From an uncultured Dysosmobacter sp. (GTDB taxonomy: Bacteria > Bacillota > Clostridia > Oscillospirales > Oscillospiraceae): a stretch of 64,000 bases of DNA. Position numbers and translations under genes: made by a program. The notes below the pieces were generated by a model, which saw only the letters and a program-made list of their open reading frames with translations, was not told the DNA's origin and searched no databases. The stretch lies in NCBI GenBank assembly GCA_934590165.1, contig CAKTOO010000012.1, positions 11,499 through 75,498 of the forward strand. Reading direction: 5' to 3'. Below are positions 7,890-16,690 of this stretch, piece by piece (within the stretch, counting starts at the first letter, position 1; each line of letters starts with the position of its first letter).

Positions 7890-9032
7890 CTATTTTGTGC
7901 CGCCGTAGGGAGAGCGTCTTCCCAAAATCAGCCGCACCGCCTGCTCCAGCTGGCGGCCTCTGGCGGTGAAAAACGCCCGGTAGGCCTCGCAGTAGAAATT
8001 CCGGTCCAGCCGCCCGTTCTCCAGGGCCAGCCGGTCCCGGCGGCAGCCATTGCGGCAGATGCCGTACAGGCTGCACTTCCGGCACTCCTCCGGCACCCGC
8101 AGGGAGGCCTGAATGAAGGCCTGTGCCACCTCTCCCTGCTGCATCTGAGCAAAGGACTGCTCTCCCACGGTGCCCATCCGCCACTGGTCCAGCACGTAGA
8201 AGTCGCAGGGATAGACGCCGCCGTCTCCCTCCACCACGAACTGAACGGAGCAGCAGCCGGTCATGCTGCACACCTCCGGCCGCTCGCCCAGCAGGATGCT
8301 CATCCAGTTATCCAGGTGGCGGATGCTGACGTAATCGCCCTTTTGCAGGTCATCAAACCACAGGTCAAACAGCCGGATCAAAAAATCGCCATATTCCCGG
8401 CAGGAGAGATGGTACTTCTCCCCGCCCCGCTGGCTGTCCAGCGGTTCCAGGCAGGGGATGAATTGCAGCCAGTGAAAGCCCTGCTTTTGATAAAAGTGAT
8501 AGATCTGCCCGATGGACCGGGCATTTTTTCCCGTGACCACGCAGAGGATGTTGTATTCCACATGGTACCGGTCAAAGAGCTTCGCCGCGTGCATCACCCG
8601 GTTGAACGTGCCCTTTCCGGCCCGGTCCTTCCGGTTCAGATTGTGCAGCTCCGCCGGCCCGTCCAGGGAAAGGCCCACCAGAAAGTGGTTTTCCGCCAGG
8701 AACGCCGCCCACGCCTCGTCGATGCAGTAGCCATTCGTTTGGATGGCGTTGTGGATCCGCACGCCGGGTCTGGCGTATTTTTTTTGCAGCTCCACCACGC
8801 TCCGGTAAAATTCCAGTCCCGCCAGCGTGGGCTCCCCGCCCTGGAAGGCAAAGGAGCAGATGCCCTCGGCATATTCCATGGCGGCGGCAATGACCTGTTC
8901 CATCCGCTCCAGGGACAGCATTCCCTCAAAGGCGTGCTCCCGGTGCTCCGCCACATCCCGGTAAAAGCAGTAGGCACAGGCCATGTTGCAGGCCGAGGAG
9001 GCCGGTTTGATCAAAACGTTGACTGCGGGCAT
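7890..9032 (-). CDS. Anaerobic sulfatase-maturating enzyme (radical SAM/SPASM)
   Basis: A 380-residue radical SAM protein. The CxxxCxxC cluster motif is at Cys15, Cys19 and Cys22 (ACNMACAYCFY), and FQGGEPTLAG follows near residue 65. A C-terminal SPASM region has many cysteines (CDFY, CRKCSLYGICRNGC, FYCEAY). Length and order match anSME, which oxidises the active-site cysteine of sulfatases to formylglycine without oxygen. It lies at the end of the minus-strand run after sulfatase 4, and all four sulfatases here carry a Cys-x-Pro-x-Arg target. GGGGAG precedes the ATG. Confidence 0.93.
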   Translation of the reverse strand: MPAVNVLIKPASSACNMACAYCFYRDVAEHREHAFEGMLSLERMEQVIAAAMEYAEGICSFAFQGGEPTLAGLEFYRSVVELQKKYARPGVRIHNAIQTNGYCIDEAWAAFLAENHFLVGLSLDGPAELHNLNRKDRAGKGTFNRVMHAAKLFDRYHVEYNILCVVTGKNARSIGQIYHFYQKQGFHWLQFIPCLEPLDSQRGGEKYHLSCREYGDFLIRLFDLWFDDLQKGDYVSIRHLDNWMSILLGERPEVCSMTGCCSVQFVVEGDGGVYPCDFYVLDQWRMGTVGEQSFAQMQQGEVAQAFIQASLRVPEECRKCSLYGICRNGCRRDRLALENGRLDRNFYCEAYRAFFTARGRQLEQAVRLILGRRSPYGGTK

Positions 9033-9122
9033 CTTTTTTCTCCCCTTCTTTCAAGCGGCACGGCGCCGCGGATTGCCAGCACCGCTATCATACCACCCGG
9101 CGGCAAAGGACACAACCTGTCC

Positions 9123-10661
9123 TTAAATAATATGCCGGTCCGCCGCGCAGGCGGTGGCCCAGGTCATCTGAGCCGCGGGATAGTGGTCCGTAATGTAGTC
9201 CGCCCTGCGGCGGGCTTCCTCCACCTGGCCGGCGTATGCCGGGTCACCGGCGAGATTCTTCGTTTCGCCGGGGTCTTGCTCCAGGTCGTAAAATTCCTCA
9301 TAGGGCGCCTCGCCCAACGCATAGCCCAGATAGCGGATATACTTGGACCGCTCCGTCACGACGCTCCGCCAGGCATTGGACCGGCGGCCGCCGGCGCCCC
9401 GCTTGCGCAGGACCTCGGAAAAATCCGTGCCGTCGTGGCGTTCCTCGGAGTAATCGCTCTCGCTGTATGCAAAGTCCCGGTGCCGCTCTGCCTTCCCCTC
9501 CAGAACCGGCAGGAAGGAGCGGCAGGGAATGCGGTCATTGTAGGCGGGCCAAGGGCGGCTCAGAGCCGTTTGAGGCTCCAGTCCCGCATAATCCAGAATG
9601 GTGGCCGCGATGTCGTGGAGCTCCACCGGGCAGGTGCGCTTTCCCACCGGTACCGCTCCGGGCAACCACGCCGCCAGGGGCACATTCAAGGCCTGCCGCC
9701 AGGGCACACCCTTTTGGATCATGTAATGATCCCCCAGCATGTCCCCGTGGTCGGAGACAAACAGGACCAGGGTGTCCTTCAGCAGGTCCCGGCGCTCCAG
9801 CAGCGCCAGGATCTCCCCGATCTGGTCATCGATGAGCCGGATCATGGCCTTGGCACTGCGGCGCTGGCGGTACAGGGCCTCCTTTTCCGCCTCCGTCAGC
9901 ACCTGCCCCTCCGGCAGAAGGAAATCATCCCTCCGCTCCAGGGGGAACATATCCAGATACCGCTGAGGCGCGTCATAGGGCTTGTGGGGGCCGCAGAAGG
10001 AGACCTTCATGTAAAAGGGCTTGTCCGCCGGATGCTTTTCCAGCTGCTCCCGGGCCACACGGCCCGTCACCACGTCGATGTAGTCCTCCTCGTCAAAGGG
10101 CCAGGGGAGTGCTTTGTCATAGTTGTGGTCCGCTGTGTCGCCGTTGATGCCGCCGCACTCCACGAAGAAGTCCCGCACGGCGGGCAGCATGCCCTTTTGG
10201 TTCAGGTAATCGCCGTAAAAGCAGTAATTGCCCACCACCTGCTGCTTGCCGGCGGTCTCCCACACGAAGTCATAGCCGAACGTTTTCTCACCCTCCACGC
10301 CGGCCACCGGGTCCATGCCGCAGCCCCGGGGCGTGGACCAAGGGTAGGTTTGCAGATAGTGGAACTTGCCGATGCCGTAAGTGGTGTATCCCGCCTTTTG
10401 CAGGGCCTGCATGAACGTCGGGATCTGGGGGAACAGGTCCCCGGCCATGGTGAGCGTCCCGATCTGGCGGGAGTAGCGGCCGGTGATGAGGGAGGTCCTG
10501 GCCGGCGTGCAGATGGGGTTGGTGGTCTGGCAGTTGGTGAAATGGGCATGGGCGGCAATACGGTCAATGTTGGGCGTCACCGCGCCGCAGCCGTTTTCCG
10601 CATATCCCACGTACTCCGCCCGCTGCTGGTCCGTCATAAACAGCAGGATATTCTTTGGCAT
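9123..10661 (-). CDS. Cysteine-type sulfatase, divergent type (paralogue 4)
   Basis: A 512-residue sulfatase of a different subfamily from the other three. It opens MPKNILLFMTDQQRAEYVGY and has formylglycine motif CTPAR (NPICTPARTSLITGRY) near residue 50 and VSDHGDMLGDHYMIQKG in the middle. No signal peptide is seen. It follows the ABC transporter genes on the same strand and precedes the maturase. AAGGAAG precedes the ATG at 10661, and the longer open frame upstream overlaps a hairpin and is rejected. The substrate is unknown; the Asp-Gln start motif resembles choline-sulfatase-like or general aryl-sulfatase relatives. Confidence 0.92.
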   Translation of the reverse strand: MPKNILLFMTDQQRAEYVGYAENGCGAVTPNIDRIAAHAHFTNCQTTNPICTPARTSLITGRYSRQIGTLTMAGDLFPQIPTFMQALQKAGYTTYGIGKFHYLQTYPWSTPRGCGMDPVAGVEGEKTFGYDFVWETAGKQQVVGNYCFYGDYLNQKGMLPAVRDFFVECGGINGDTADHNYDKALPWPFDEEDYIDVVTGRVAREQLEKHPADKPFYMKVSFCGPHKPYDAPQRYLDMFPLERRDDFLLPEGQVLTEAEKEALYRQRRSAKAMIRLIDDQIGEILALLERRDLLKDTLVLFVSDHGDMLGDHYMIQKGVPWRQALNVPLAAWLPGAVPVGKRTCPVELHDIAATILDYAGLEPQTALSRPWPAYNDRIPCRSFLPVLEGKAERHRDFAYSESDYSEERHDGTDFSEVLRKRGAGGRRSNAWRSVVTERSKYIRYLGYALGEAPYEEFYDLEQDPGETKNLAGDPAYAGQVEEARRRADYITDHYPAAQMTWATACAADRHII

Positions 10662-10734
10662 ACGATTCTTCCTTTCCTTGCCGCCTGCGGAGCGCAGGCG
10701 CTCCACAGGGGCATTCATCTGTTCTTTGAAAGAG

Positions 10735-10765
10735 GACCGGCCGCCTGACGGGCAGGCGGCCGGTC
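10735..10765 (-). terminator. GC hairpin directly after the ATPase stop
   Basis: Thirteen-base perfect arms (10735-10747 and 10753-10765, GACCGGCCGCCTG and complement) start six bases past the stop codon. The following minus-strand sequence is only moderately T-rich (CTCTTTC), so it may be a partial terminator or an mRNA-stabilising hairpin before sulfatase 4. Confidence 0.55.
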
Positions 10766-10770
10766 TCATT

Positions 10771-11517
10771 TTACCACCACTTGATCAAATCTGTTACTTG
10801 ATTCCGCAGGTCCACAAATTCCTGGGACATAACATCCCGCGGCAGGGGAAGCGGATTGTGCAGGACCGTCTTGACAGAGGTAGGCTTGTTGGTCAGAACC
10901 ATGATGTTCTGGCTGAGGTAGACCGCCTCTTCGATGTTGTGGGTGATGAACAGCACAGTGGTGCCGGTCTTTTTCCACAGCTTCAAAAGCTCGTCCTCCA
11001 GTTTGAAGCGCAGGTCGATGTCCAGCTGTCCGTAAGGCTCGTCCATCAGCAGCAGCTCCGGCTTCGTGGCGAAGGCCCGGGCAATGGCTACACGCTGCAG
11101 CATACTGATGGAAAGCTGGCTGGGATAATAGCTGCGGAACTTCGTCAGGCCCACGATATCCAGCATCTCCTCCACACTGGCATCCGCCTCCTCCTTGGGG
11201 ACCCGCTTGATCTCCAGGCCGAAGCGGACATTCTGCTCCACGGTCAGCCACGGGAAGGAGGAATACTCCTGGAAAATATAGGAGATGTTCTGCTTTTTGG
11301 GGTCCACCGGGATGCCGTTGACCAAAATCTCGCCCGCGGTGGGCTCATACAGCCGGGTCAGACTGTTGAGGAACGTGGTCTTGCCGCAGCCGGTGGGGCC
11401 CACGATGCAGAGGAACTCGCCCTCCTGCACCTCGAAATTCAGGTCGTCCAGCACCAGAAGATCGCCGAATTTTTTGGTCAGGTGATTCACCACGACCTTG
11501 GGTTCTTTTTTCTCCAT
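10771..11517 (-). CDS. ABC importer ATPase B (NitT/TauT type), degenerate signature motif
   Basis: A 248-residue nucleotide-binding subunit of a nitrate/sulfonate/taurine-type importer. Walker A is GPTGCGKTT, the Q-loop is in FQEYSSFPW, Walker B is LLLMDEPYGQLD with its catalytic Glu, and the H-loop His is present (ITHNIEEA). The signature motif, normally LSGGM/Q, reads LSISM (residues 135-139), a loss of the glycines that contact ATP. The start at 11517 is preceded by GAGGAGG overlapping the upstream stop. A GTG at 11535 is possible but has no such site. It pairs with the ATPase encoded just upstream, whose defect is complementary. Confidence 0.93.
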   Translation of the reverse strand: MEKKEPKVVVNHLTKKFGDLLVLDDLNFEVQEGEFLCIVGPTGCGKTTFLNSLTRLYEPTAGEILVNGIPVDPKKQNISYIFQEYSSFPWLTVEQNVRFGLEIKRVPKEEADASVEEMLDIVGLTKFRSYYPSQLSISMLQRVAIARAFATKPELLLMDEPYGQLDIDLRFKLEDELLKLWKKTGTTVLFITHNIEEAVYLSQNIMVLTNKPTSVKTVLHNPLPLPRDVMSQEFVDLRNQVTDLIKWW

Positions 11518-11531
11518 GTCAGCCGGCCTCC

Positions 11532-12299
11532 TCACAGGGTATGGTCCACGACCGCGTCGATCTCACGGCGCAGCCGCAGGAATTCCGGGTCCGTGTAGTT
11601 CCGGGGGCGGGGAAGATTGATCTCATACTCCGCCTTGACCCCGGTGGGACAGTTCCGCAGGACCAGAATCCGGTCCGCCAGGTAGACAGCCTCCTCGATG
11701 TTGTTGGTCACGAAAATGACCGTGCGCTTTTCTGCCTGCCAGATGCGGGTCAGCTCGTCCTGCATCAGGTAGCGAGTCTGGGCGTCCAGGTGTCCGAAGG
11801 GCTCGTCCAGCAGCATGACCAGAGGCTCGTTGCAGTAGGCCCGGGCAATGCCCACCCGCTGCTGCATGCCGCCGGAGAGCTTCACCGGGAAGGAGTTTTC
11901 AAAGCCTTGCAGGCCCACCAGGTCGATGTACTTCTGGGCCCGGCGGCTGCGCTCCTCTTTCTTCACGCCCTGCATCTTGGGGCCGTACTCCACGTTGCCC
12001 ATGACGGTCAGCCAGGGGAACAGGGCGGTGTTCTGGAACACCATGCCCCGCTCGGGGCCAGGGCGGTCCACAGGTTTTCCGTCGCAGATGATCTCTCCGG
12101 CCGTGGGCATTTCAAAGCCGGCGATCATGTTCAAAATCGTGCTTTTGCCGCACTGGCCGGGGCCGAACAGCACCAAAAATTCGTTTTCGCGGACCTGGAT
12201 GTTCAGGTCGCCCACGACTTTATACATACCCTCCTCGGGCTTGTCGAACTCCTTGTCCACATGGCGGAATTCGATCAATACATTCTTATTTTCACTCAT
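11532..12299 (-). CDS. ABC importer ATPase A (NitT/TauT type), H-loop His replaced
   Basis: A 255-residue ATPase with Walker A GPGQCGKST, canonical signature LSGGMQQRVGIARA and Walker B VMLLDEPFGHLD. At the switch position the usual His is Asn199 (FVTNNIEEA; codon at 11703-11705). The start overlaps the permease stop in an ATGA arrangement with GAGAGG upstream, so translation is coupled. Together with ATPase B it should form a heterodimer energising the two permeases. Related importers often have a single homodimeric ATPase, so two specialised ones is a distinguishing trait. Confidence 0.93.
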   Translation of the reverse strand: MSENKNVLIEFRHVDKEFDKPEEGMYKVVGDLNIQVRENEFLVLFGPGQCGKSTILNMIAGFEMPTAGEIICDGKPVDRPGPERGMVFQNTALFPWLTVMGNVEYGPKMQGVKKEERSRRAQKYIDLVGLQGFENSFPVKLSGGMQQRVGIARAYCNEPLVMLLDEPFGHLDAQTRYLMQDELTRIWQAEKRTVIFVTNNIEEAVYLADRILVLRNCPTGVKAEYEINLPRPRNYTDPEFLRLRREIDAVVDHTL

Positions 12300-13075
12300 T
12301 TGCCTCTCACCGTCCATGCACACAGTTTACTCTCCAGCACCCGCATCAGCGTGGTGATCAGCAGGCCCGTCAGGGCGATGGCCACAATGCCGATCATGAT
12401 CTGGGTCATGTTGCCCACGTCCTGTCCGCGGACGATCAGCCAGCCCACGCCCTCGGAGGAGCGGATCATCTCCGCCGCCACGATGGTGGCCCAGGCGGAG
12501 CCCAGCGCCACCTGCAAGCCGGAGAAGATGTAGGGGACCGTTGTGGGCAGCACAATGGTCAAAAACAGCTGCCGGTCATTGGCGCCCAGCATTTTCGAGG
12601 CGCGGACCAACGTCTCGTCCACGGAGTGGACGCCGTTGTAGGTGGTCAGTGCGATGGTAAAGAAGCAGGCCAGGAAGATCAGGAAATACTTGGACCCCTC
12701 GTCAAAGCCGAACCAGATAATGGACAGGGGGATCCACGCGATGGGAGGGATGGGGCGGAGCATCTGGATATAGGGCATGAAGATGGCGTCCGCCACCTTG
12801 TACCAGCCCATGAGCACGCCCACCAGCACGCCGAAAAAGCCGCCGAACACATAGGGGATCAGCATACGGCGCAGGCTGATGAGGATGTGCATCGTCATGG
12901 TCTTCGTGCCGATGGGCTCGATGAACGCCTTGAAAAAGCCGCCAAATACCGTGACAGGGTCCGGCATGACCTTTCCCAAGGAGGTCAGCTTCGTGGCCGC
13001 GTACCAGATGCAAAGGAAGATAAAAATACCCACAGCGCCCAGGATCAGGCGCTTGTTTTTCTCATAAGCTCTCAT
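12296..13075 (-). CDS. ABC importer permease 2 (NitT/TauT, SsuC/TauC-like)
   Basis: A 259-residue inner-membrane permease with about six helices. The EAA loop that docks the ATPase reads ASKMLGANDRQLFLTIVLP near residue 155, and RPIPPIAWIPL before it is typical of the nitrate/sulfonate/taurine family. Its start overlaps the stop of permease 1 (ATGA), as does its own stop with the ATPase A start, so four genes are translationally coupled. Confidence 0.92.
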   Translation of the reverse strand: MRAYEKNKRLILGAVGIFIFLCIWYAATKLTSLGKVMPDPVTVFGGFFKAFIEPIGTKTMTMHILISLRRMLIPYVFGGFFGVLVGVLMGWYKVADAIFMPYIQMLRPIPPIAWIPLSIIWFGFDEGSKYFLIFLACFFTIALTTYNGVHSVDETLVRASKMLGANDRQLFLTIVLPTTVPYIFSGLQVALGSAWATIVAAEMIRSSEGVGWLIVRGQDVGNMTQIMIGIVAIALTGLLITTLMRVLESKLCAWTVRGK

Positions 13076-13866
13076 CTGAGTCTGCCTCCCTTGACCACCT
13101 TATCTCCGATCTTGCGAATGATGGAGGACAGGATCGCGCCGGTGATGGCGATGACCACCATGCCGACAATGACGATATCCAGGCGGAAGATGCCGCGGGC
13201 CTGCTGGATCATGAAGCCCAGGCCGCGGGTGGAGGCCAGCAGCTCAGCGGCCACCAGCGTGGTCCAGGCGGAGCCCAGAGCCACATCCAGGCCGGTGAAG
13301 ATCATGGGCAGCGCCGACGGAATGGCCACCTTCGTCAAAAGGTCCCAGTTGCTGGCGCCGAAGGTCTGACCCACCCACAGGTGGACCGTCTTCGTCTGCT
13401 TGATGCCCGAATAGCTGTTGATGACCATGGCCACCATGGCGGAAATGAAGATGACCAGAGCCTTGGACATATAGCCGATGCCCACCAGCGTGACCATAAC
13501 GGAGGTCCACGCCACGCCGGGGATGGTACGCACCAGGTCAAACACCGGACGCACCAGCATGTCGATCTTGTCGTTCCAGGCCATGAAAATGCCCAGGGGG
13601 ATGCCCACCAGGGCGCCGATGAGATAGCCGCCCAGAGCAACCTTCAGGCTGGCTACCAGATGCTGCAGCAGCGTTGCACCGTCAGGCTTTGTCTCCACCC
13701 ATTTTTTCAAAAATGTCTGGCAGACCTTCACCGGAGACGGCAGCACGTTGGAGCGGAACAGCCCCAGGCCGTCTGTGACCAGCCACCACACAAAAATACC
13801 CACACAGACGGAAAGCACGCTGATGAGCAGGTACTTATCCATCCGAACGCCTTGCTTTTTCTTCAC
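13072..13866 (-). CDS. ABC importer permease 1 (NitT/TauT, SsuC/TauC-like)
   Basis: A 264-residue permease paralogous to the next gene, with RTIPGVAWTSVMV and the EAA-like loop GQTFGASNWDLLTKVAIPSA. A GTG start at 13866 is preferred because GGGAG lies nine bases upstream; ATG at 13842 is the alternative. It follows the binding-protein gene across a hairpin terminator, which probably lowers its expression relative to the binding protein. It forms a heterodimeric channel with permease 2. Confidence 0.9.
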   Translation of the reverse strand: MKKKQGVRMDKYLLISVLSVCVGIFVWWLVTDGLGLFRSNVLPSPVKVCQTFLKKWVETKPDGATLLQHLVASLKVALGGYLIGALVGIPLGIFMAWNDKIDMLVRPVFDLVRTIPGVAWTSVMVTLVGIGYMSKALVIFISAMVAMVINSYSGIKQTKTVHLWVGQTFGASNWDLLTKVAIPSALPMIFTGLDVALGSAWTTLVAAELLASTRGLGFMIQQARGIFRLDIVIVGMVVIAITGAILSSIIRKIGDKVVKGGRLR

Positions 13867-13910
13867 AGGAGTGTCTCCCTTCTCAGCTCGCTCAGAAAAA
13901 ATTTTGATTG

Positions 13911-13938
13911 AAAAAGGGGGCCATGGAGCATGGCCCCC
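13911..13938 (-). terminator. Intra-operon terminator after the binding-protein gene
   Basis: Ten-base perfect arms (13916-13925 and 13929-13938, GGGGGCCATG and complement) with a three-base loop are followed on the minus strand by TTTTT. Its position 23 bases past the binding-protein stop and 45 bases before the permease fits partial termination that gives excess binding protein. Confidence 0.75.
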
Positions 13939-13960
13939 CTCTCAGGAACGGTCTCTTTAC

Positions 13961-15103
13961 TTAGCCCAGGGTCGCACCCTTGACATCATAGCCAAAGGCA
14001 TCCCGCATGGGGGCGGGGTTGATGGCCTCTTCAATGATGGCCACCTGGTCCTCCTCGATGGTGCCGATGGAGGCGAAGAACTCACCCACCTGCAGGGTGC
14101 CGGAGCCCAGATAGAAATCGTCAGCGGCCAGGTCTTCCGCGGTCAGGAAGGGACGGATCTCCGTCTCATAGGCCACATCCTCGGGAGTGGCGGGCTTGCC
14201 GTTGTCGGAGTAGTACTTGTAAGCAAATTCGTTGCGCAGCTCGGGGTCCTGCAGCTCCTCGGCGGCCTTGTACATGGCCCGCAGGAACAGAACCACATCG
14301 TCATAGCGCTCTTCCAGGATGTCCTTGCGGACCAGGAAGCCGTTGTTGAAGTTAGTACCCGTGGCGTCCATGCAGTCAGCCACCTTAACGAAGCCAGCCT
14401 GCTCCATCATGTTGGCATAGTCCACGTCCGTCGCCACGAAGACATCGCCCTCGCCGGTCAGAACCGCCTGTGCCGCGGCGGCGCGGTCCATGTTCAGGTA
14501 CTCATAGTCGGCGCCGGCTTCCAGGCCGAACTGGCTGAAGTAGGAAGCAGCCGCCCACTGCTCCATGGTGGAGGTGGGGCCCAGGACCCGCAGGCCCTTC
14601 AGGCTCTCCGCGCTGCCGTACATGTCGGGCTTGCCCTCGATCTCGCCCTTGTAGTTCAGGGCGTCGCAATCGGGGCGCATGTAAATAGCCAGTGTGGAGG
14701 AACCGCTGTCGGACTCGCCGATCCAGTCACACAGGCCGGAGGCCATGGAGTACACGGAGGCCAGGCCGTTGGAGGCCAGGTCCAGCTGCTCGGCCGCCAG
14801 GCCTTCGTTTTCGGGAGAGCCGTTGGGGAACATGATGAGGTTGACATCCAGGCCCAGCTCCTCGTAGTAGCCATGCTCATAGGCATAGACCGTGGGGATG
14901 GAGATGATGTTGGACTGAACGCCCACGTTCAGGGTCTCACCGCTGGCGGTAAAGGTCCGCTCCCCGGAGGACTCGCTGCTTTCCGCCGGAGCCTCGGTTT
15001 TCTCAGAGGTCGAGCTTTTGCCGGAACCTCCGCAAGCGGCCAGGGTCAGCAGCATCAGGACTGCAAGGGACATTGCAAAGAGTTTGCCAAAACTTTTTTT
15101 CAT
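13961..15103 (-). CDS. ABC importer substrate-binding lipoprotein (NMT1/SsuA-like)
   Basis: A 380-residue secreted solute-binding protein. It has a lipoprotein signal peptide with lipobox LTLAAC (Cys24) and a Ser/Glu-rich linker to about residue 50. A NitT/TauT-type binding domain follows (VGVQSNIISIPTVYAYEHGYYEELGLDVNL), ending near residue 375. AAGGAGGAG precedes the ATG. It captures the substrate at the outer face of the membrane for the two permeases encoded downstream. The family covers sulfonates, taurine, nitrate and thiamine precursors. The neighbouring sulfatases suggest an organosulfur ligand, which is inference. Confidence 0.92.
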   Translation of the reverse strand: MKKSFGKLFAMSLAVLMLLTLAACGGSGKSSTSEKTEAPAESSESSGERTFTASGETLNVGVQSNIISIPTVYAYEHGYYEELGLDVNLIMFPNGSPENEGLAAEQLDLASNGLASVYSMASGLCDWIGESDSGSSTLAIYMRPDCDALNYKGEIEGKPDMYGSAESLKGLRVLGPTSTMEQWAAASYFSQFGLEAGADYEYLNMDRAAAAQAVLTGEGDVFVATDVDYANMMEQAGFVKVADCMDATGTNFNNGFLVRKDILEERYDDVVLFLRAMYKAAEELQDPELRNEFAYKYYSDNGKPATPEDVAYETEIRPFLTAEDLAADDFYLGSGTLQVGEFFASIGTIEEDQVAIIEEAINPAPMRDAFGYDVKGATLG

Positions 15104-15211
15104 GGGTCTGCTCCTCCTTCTTTCTTGGTTTTCTACATTCTATCCAAATCTCTTTGAAACGTCTTGCAGAAAATTGATGTATTTTTTCGTTTTCTTGACC
15201 TGTGCGTAAAT

Positions 15212-16690
15212 TTACGAAAAATCTTTGGGTTTTTTTGGACGCAGGTCCGAGGGAGAACAGCCGAATTCTTTGCGAAAGATCGTGGAAAAGTAGCTGACAT
15301 TGGGGATGCCCACCTGCGACGCTACCTCTGAGATCCGCAGCCCGGTGGTCTCCAGCAGCTCCTTCGCCCGTTTCAGGCGGTGGGCCGTCAAATATTCAGA
15401 AAAGGTCATGCCCACCTCCTGCTTGAAGCGGCGGGACAGATATTCCCGGTTCAAAAACACGTGGTCCGCCACCATGTTCAGCGTCAGGTCCTCGGCATAG
15501 TGCTGCTCCATAAATGCCAGCGCGCCGCTGATGGCGGCGGAATAGGCACCGCTCTGGCGCTCCATGGCCTCCACCAGCAGAGCGCCGCCCGCCTCCAGTG
15601 CCGGAAAATCCTCCGCCTGGGACAGCCGCCGCTCACAGGTGTCCAGCTCCGCCGGGCAGTGCGCTTTCAACACGGCGCACACCTGCTGGATGGTCCGCTT
15701 CAGTGTGACGGAATCGGCATGCTGGCGCTTGGCATATTCCAGCGCCTCCAGCAGCGCCGAACGGGCCGCCTCCCAATTGCCCTCCTCGATGCGGATGGCC
15801 GTCTGCGTCATCAGTTTCTGCAAATGGGCGGTCCGCTCCGCATAGGGTACTTCGCTGCTCCCTTTTTCCAGGTAAAAGGCATCGTTGTGGGCTTCCAACG
15901 CCTCCGTGATGGCCTCGCCCAGGCGGGCCATTCTGAAAAACATCCGGCTGTGGCCCAGGTGTCCCGTCATCTTTTTCCGGACGTTCTGGAAGTACCGGTC
16001 CAGCTCCGTATACAGCGCGTCAAAGGTGTCCCACTGCTGTCCGGTCCTGCGGATATTCAGCAGCAGGACCGTCAGGTCATCATTATAGGCATAGACCACC
16101 GGGTTTTCATAATCCGCCTCCGTTGCCGCCAGGACCGCTTCCAGGTTGCCGCTGATATTTTGAAAGCACAGGGCGATAAAGCCGTCGCTCCGCAGAAAGA
16201 TGTTGTTTTTCCGCAGGTTCTCCTCCGTGATGACATAGATGCCGCCGCTGTCGGACATCAGCTTTTTTAGATAGTCATTTTGCTTCAGAAGGCCGGTCTG
16301 CCGGGCCAGGCCGCTCCGCTTGCGGCTGCTGCGCAGCTCCTCCAGCACTTTTTTCATGTATTCCGGCGTCAGCTCGGATTTCAGAATATAGTTGTCCGCC
16401 TTGTTCTGGATGGCCTGCCGGGCATACTCAAACTCGTCATGGCAGGTCAGCATGACCACCATGGTGGAGGGATACTCGGTCTTAATGGTCCGCAAAAGCT
16501 CCAGGCCGTCCATCTTCGGCATGGTGATGTCTACAAACGCCAGGTCCACCGGCGTTTCCCGCAAAATCCGCAGCGCCTTTTCTCCGGAAGTCGCCGTCCC
16601 CACGATCTGGACGTTGCTGTCCGTGTCCCGGATGCATTGGACCACATACTGATTGATGAGCGCCTCGTCGTCAACCACCAAGATCTTCAT
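15212..16690 (-). CDS. YesN-type response regulator with AraC DNA-binding domain
   Basis: A 492-residue regulator. The receiver domain occupies residues 1-120 with acidic pocket DDE at 7-9 and phospho-acceptor Asp54 (AFVDITMPKMDG). A variable middle follows. The last 100 residues form an AraC/XylS double helix-turn-helix (LTLNMVADHVFLNREYLSRR and ISEVASQVGIPNVSYFSTIF). The start at 16690 has AAAGGAGG upstream. It overlaps the histidine kinase stop by 20 bases. The next gene on the strand is the importer binding protein, its likely target. A 12-base palindrome CGTAAATTTACG spans its stop (15205-15216). Confidence 0.93.
   Translation of the reverse strand: MKILVVDDEALINQYVVQCIRDTDSNVQIVGTATSGEKALRILRETPVDLAFVDITMPKMDGLELLRTIKTEYPSTMVVMLTCHDEFEYARQAIQNKADNYILKSELTPEYMKKVLEELRSSRKRSGLARQTGLLKQNDYLKKLMSDSGGIYVITEENLRKNNIFLRSDGFIALCFQNISGNLEAVLAATEADYENPVVYAYNDDLTVLLLNIRRTGQQWDTFDALYTELDRYFQNVRKKMTGHLGHSRMFFRMARLGEAITEALEAHNDAFYLEKGSSEVPYAERTAHLQKLMTQTAIRIEEGNWEAARSALLEALEYAKRQHADSVTLKRTIQQVCAVLKAHCPAELDTCERRLSQAEDFPALEAGGALLVEAMERQSGAYSAAISGALAFMEQHYAEDLTLNMVADHVFLNREYLSRRFKQEVGMTFSEYLTAHRLKRAKELLETTGLRISEVASQVGIPNVSYFSTIFRKEFGCSPSDLRPKKPKDFS

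Noticed and set aside
7839..10748. A 969-codon plus-strand open frame
   Set aside because: It covers the maturase and sulfatase 4 genes in antisense and has no ribosome binding site or recognisable domain.
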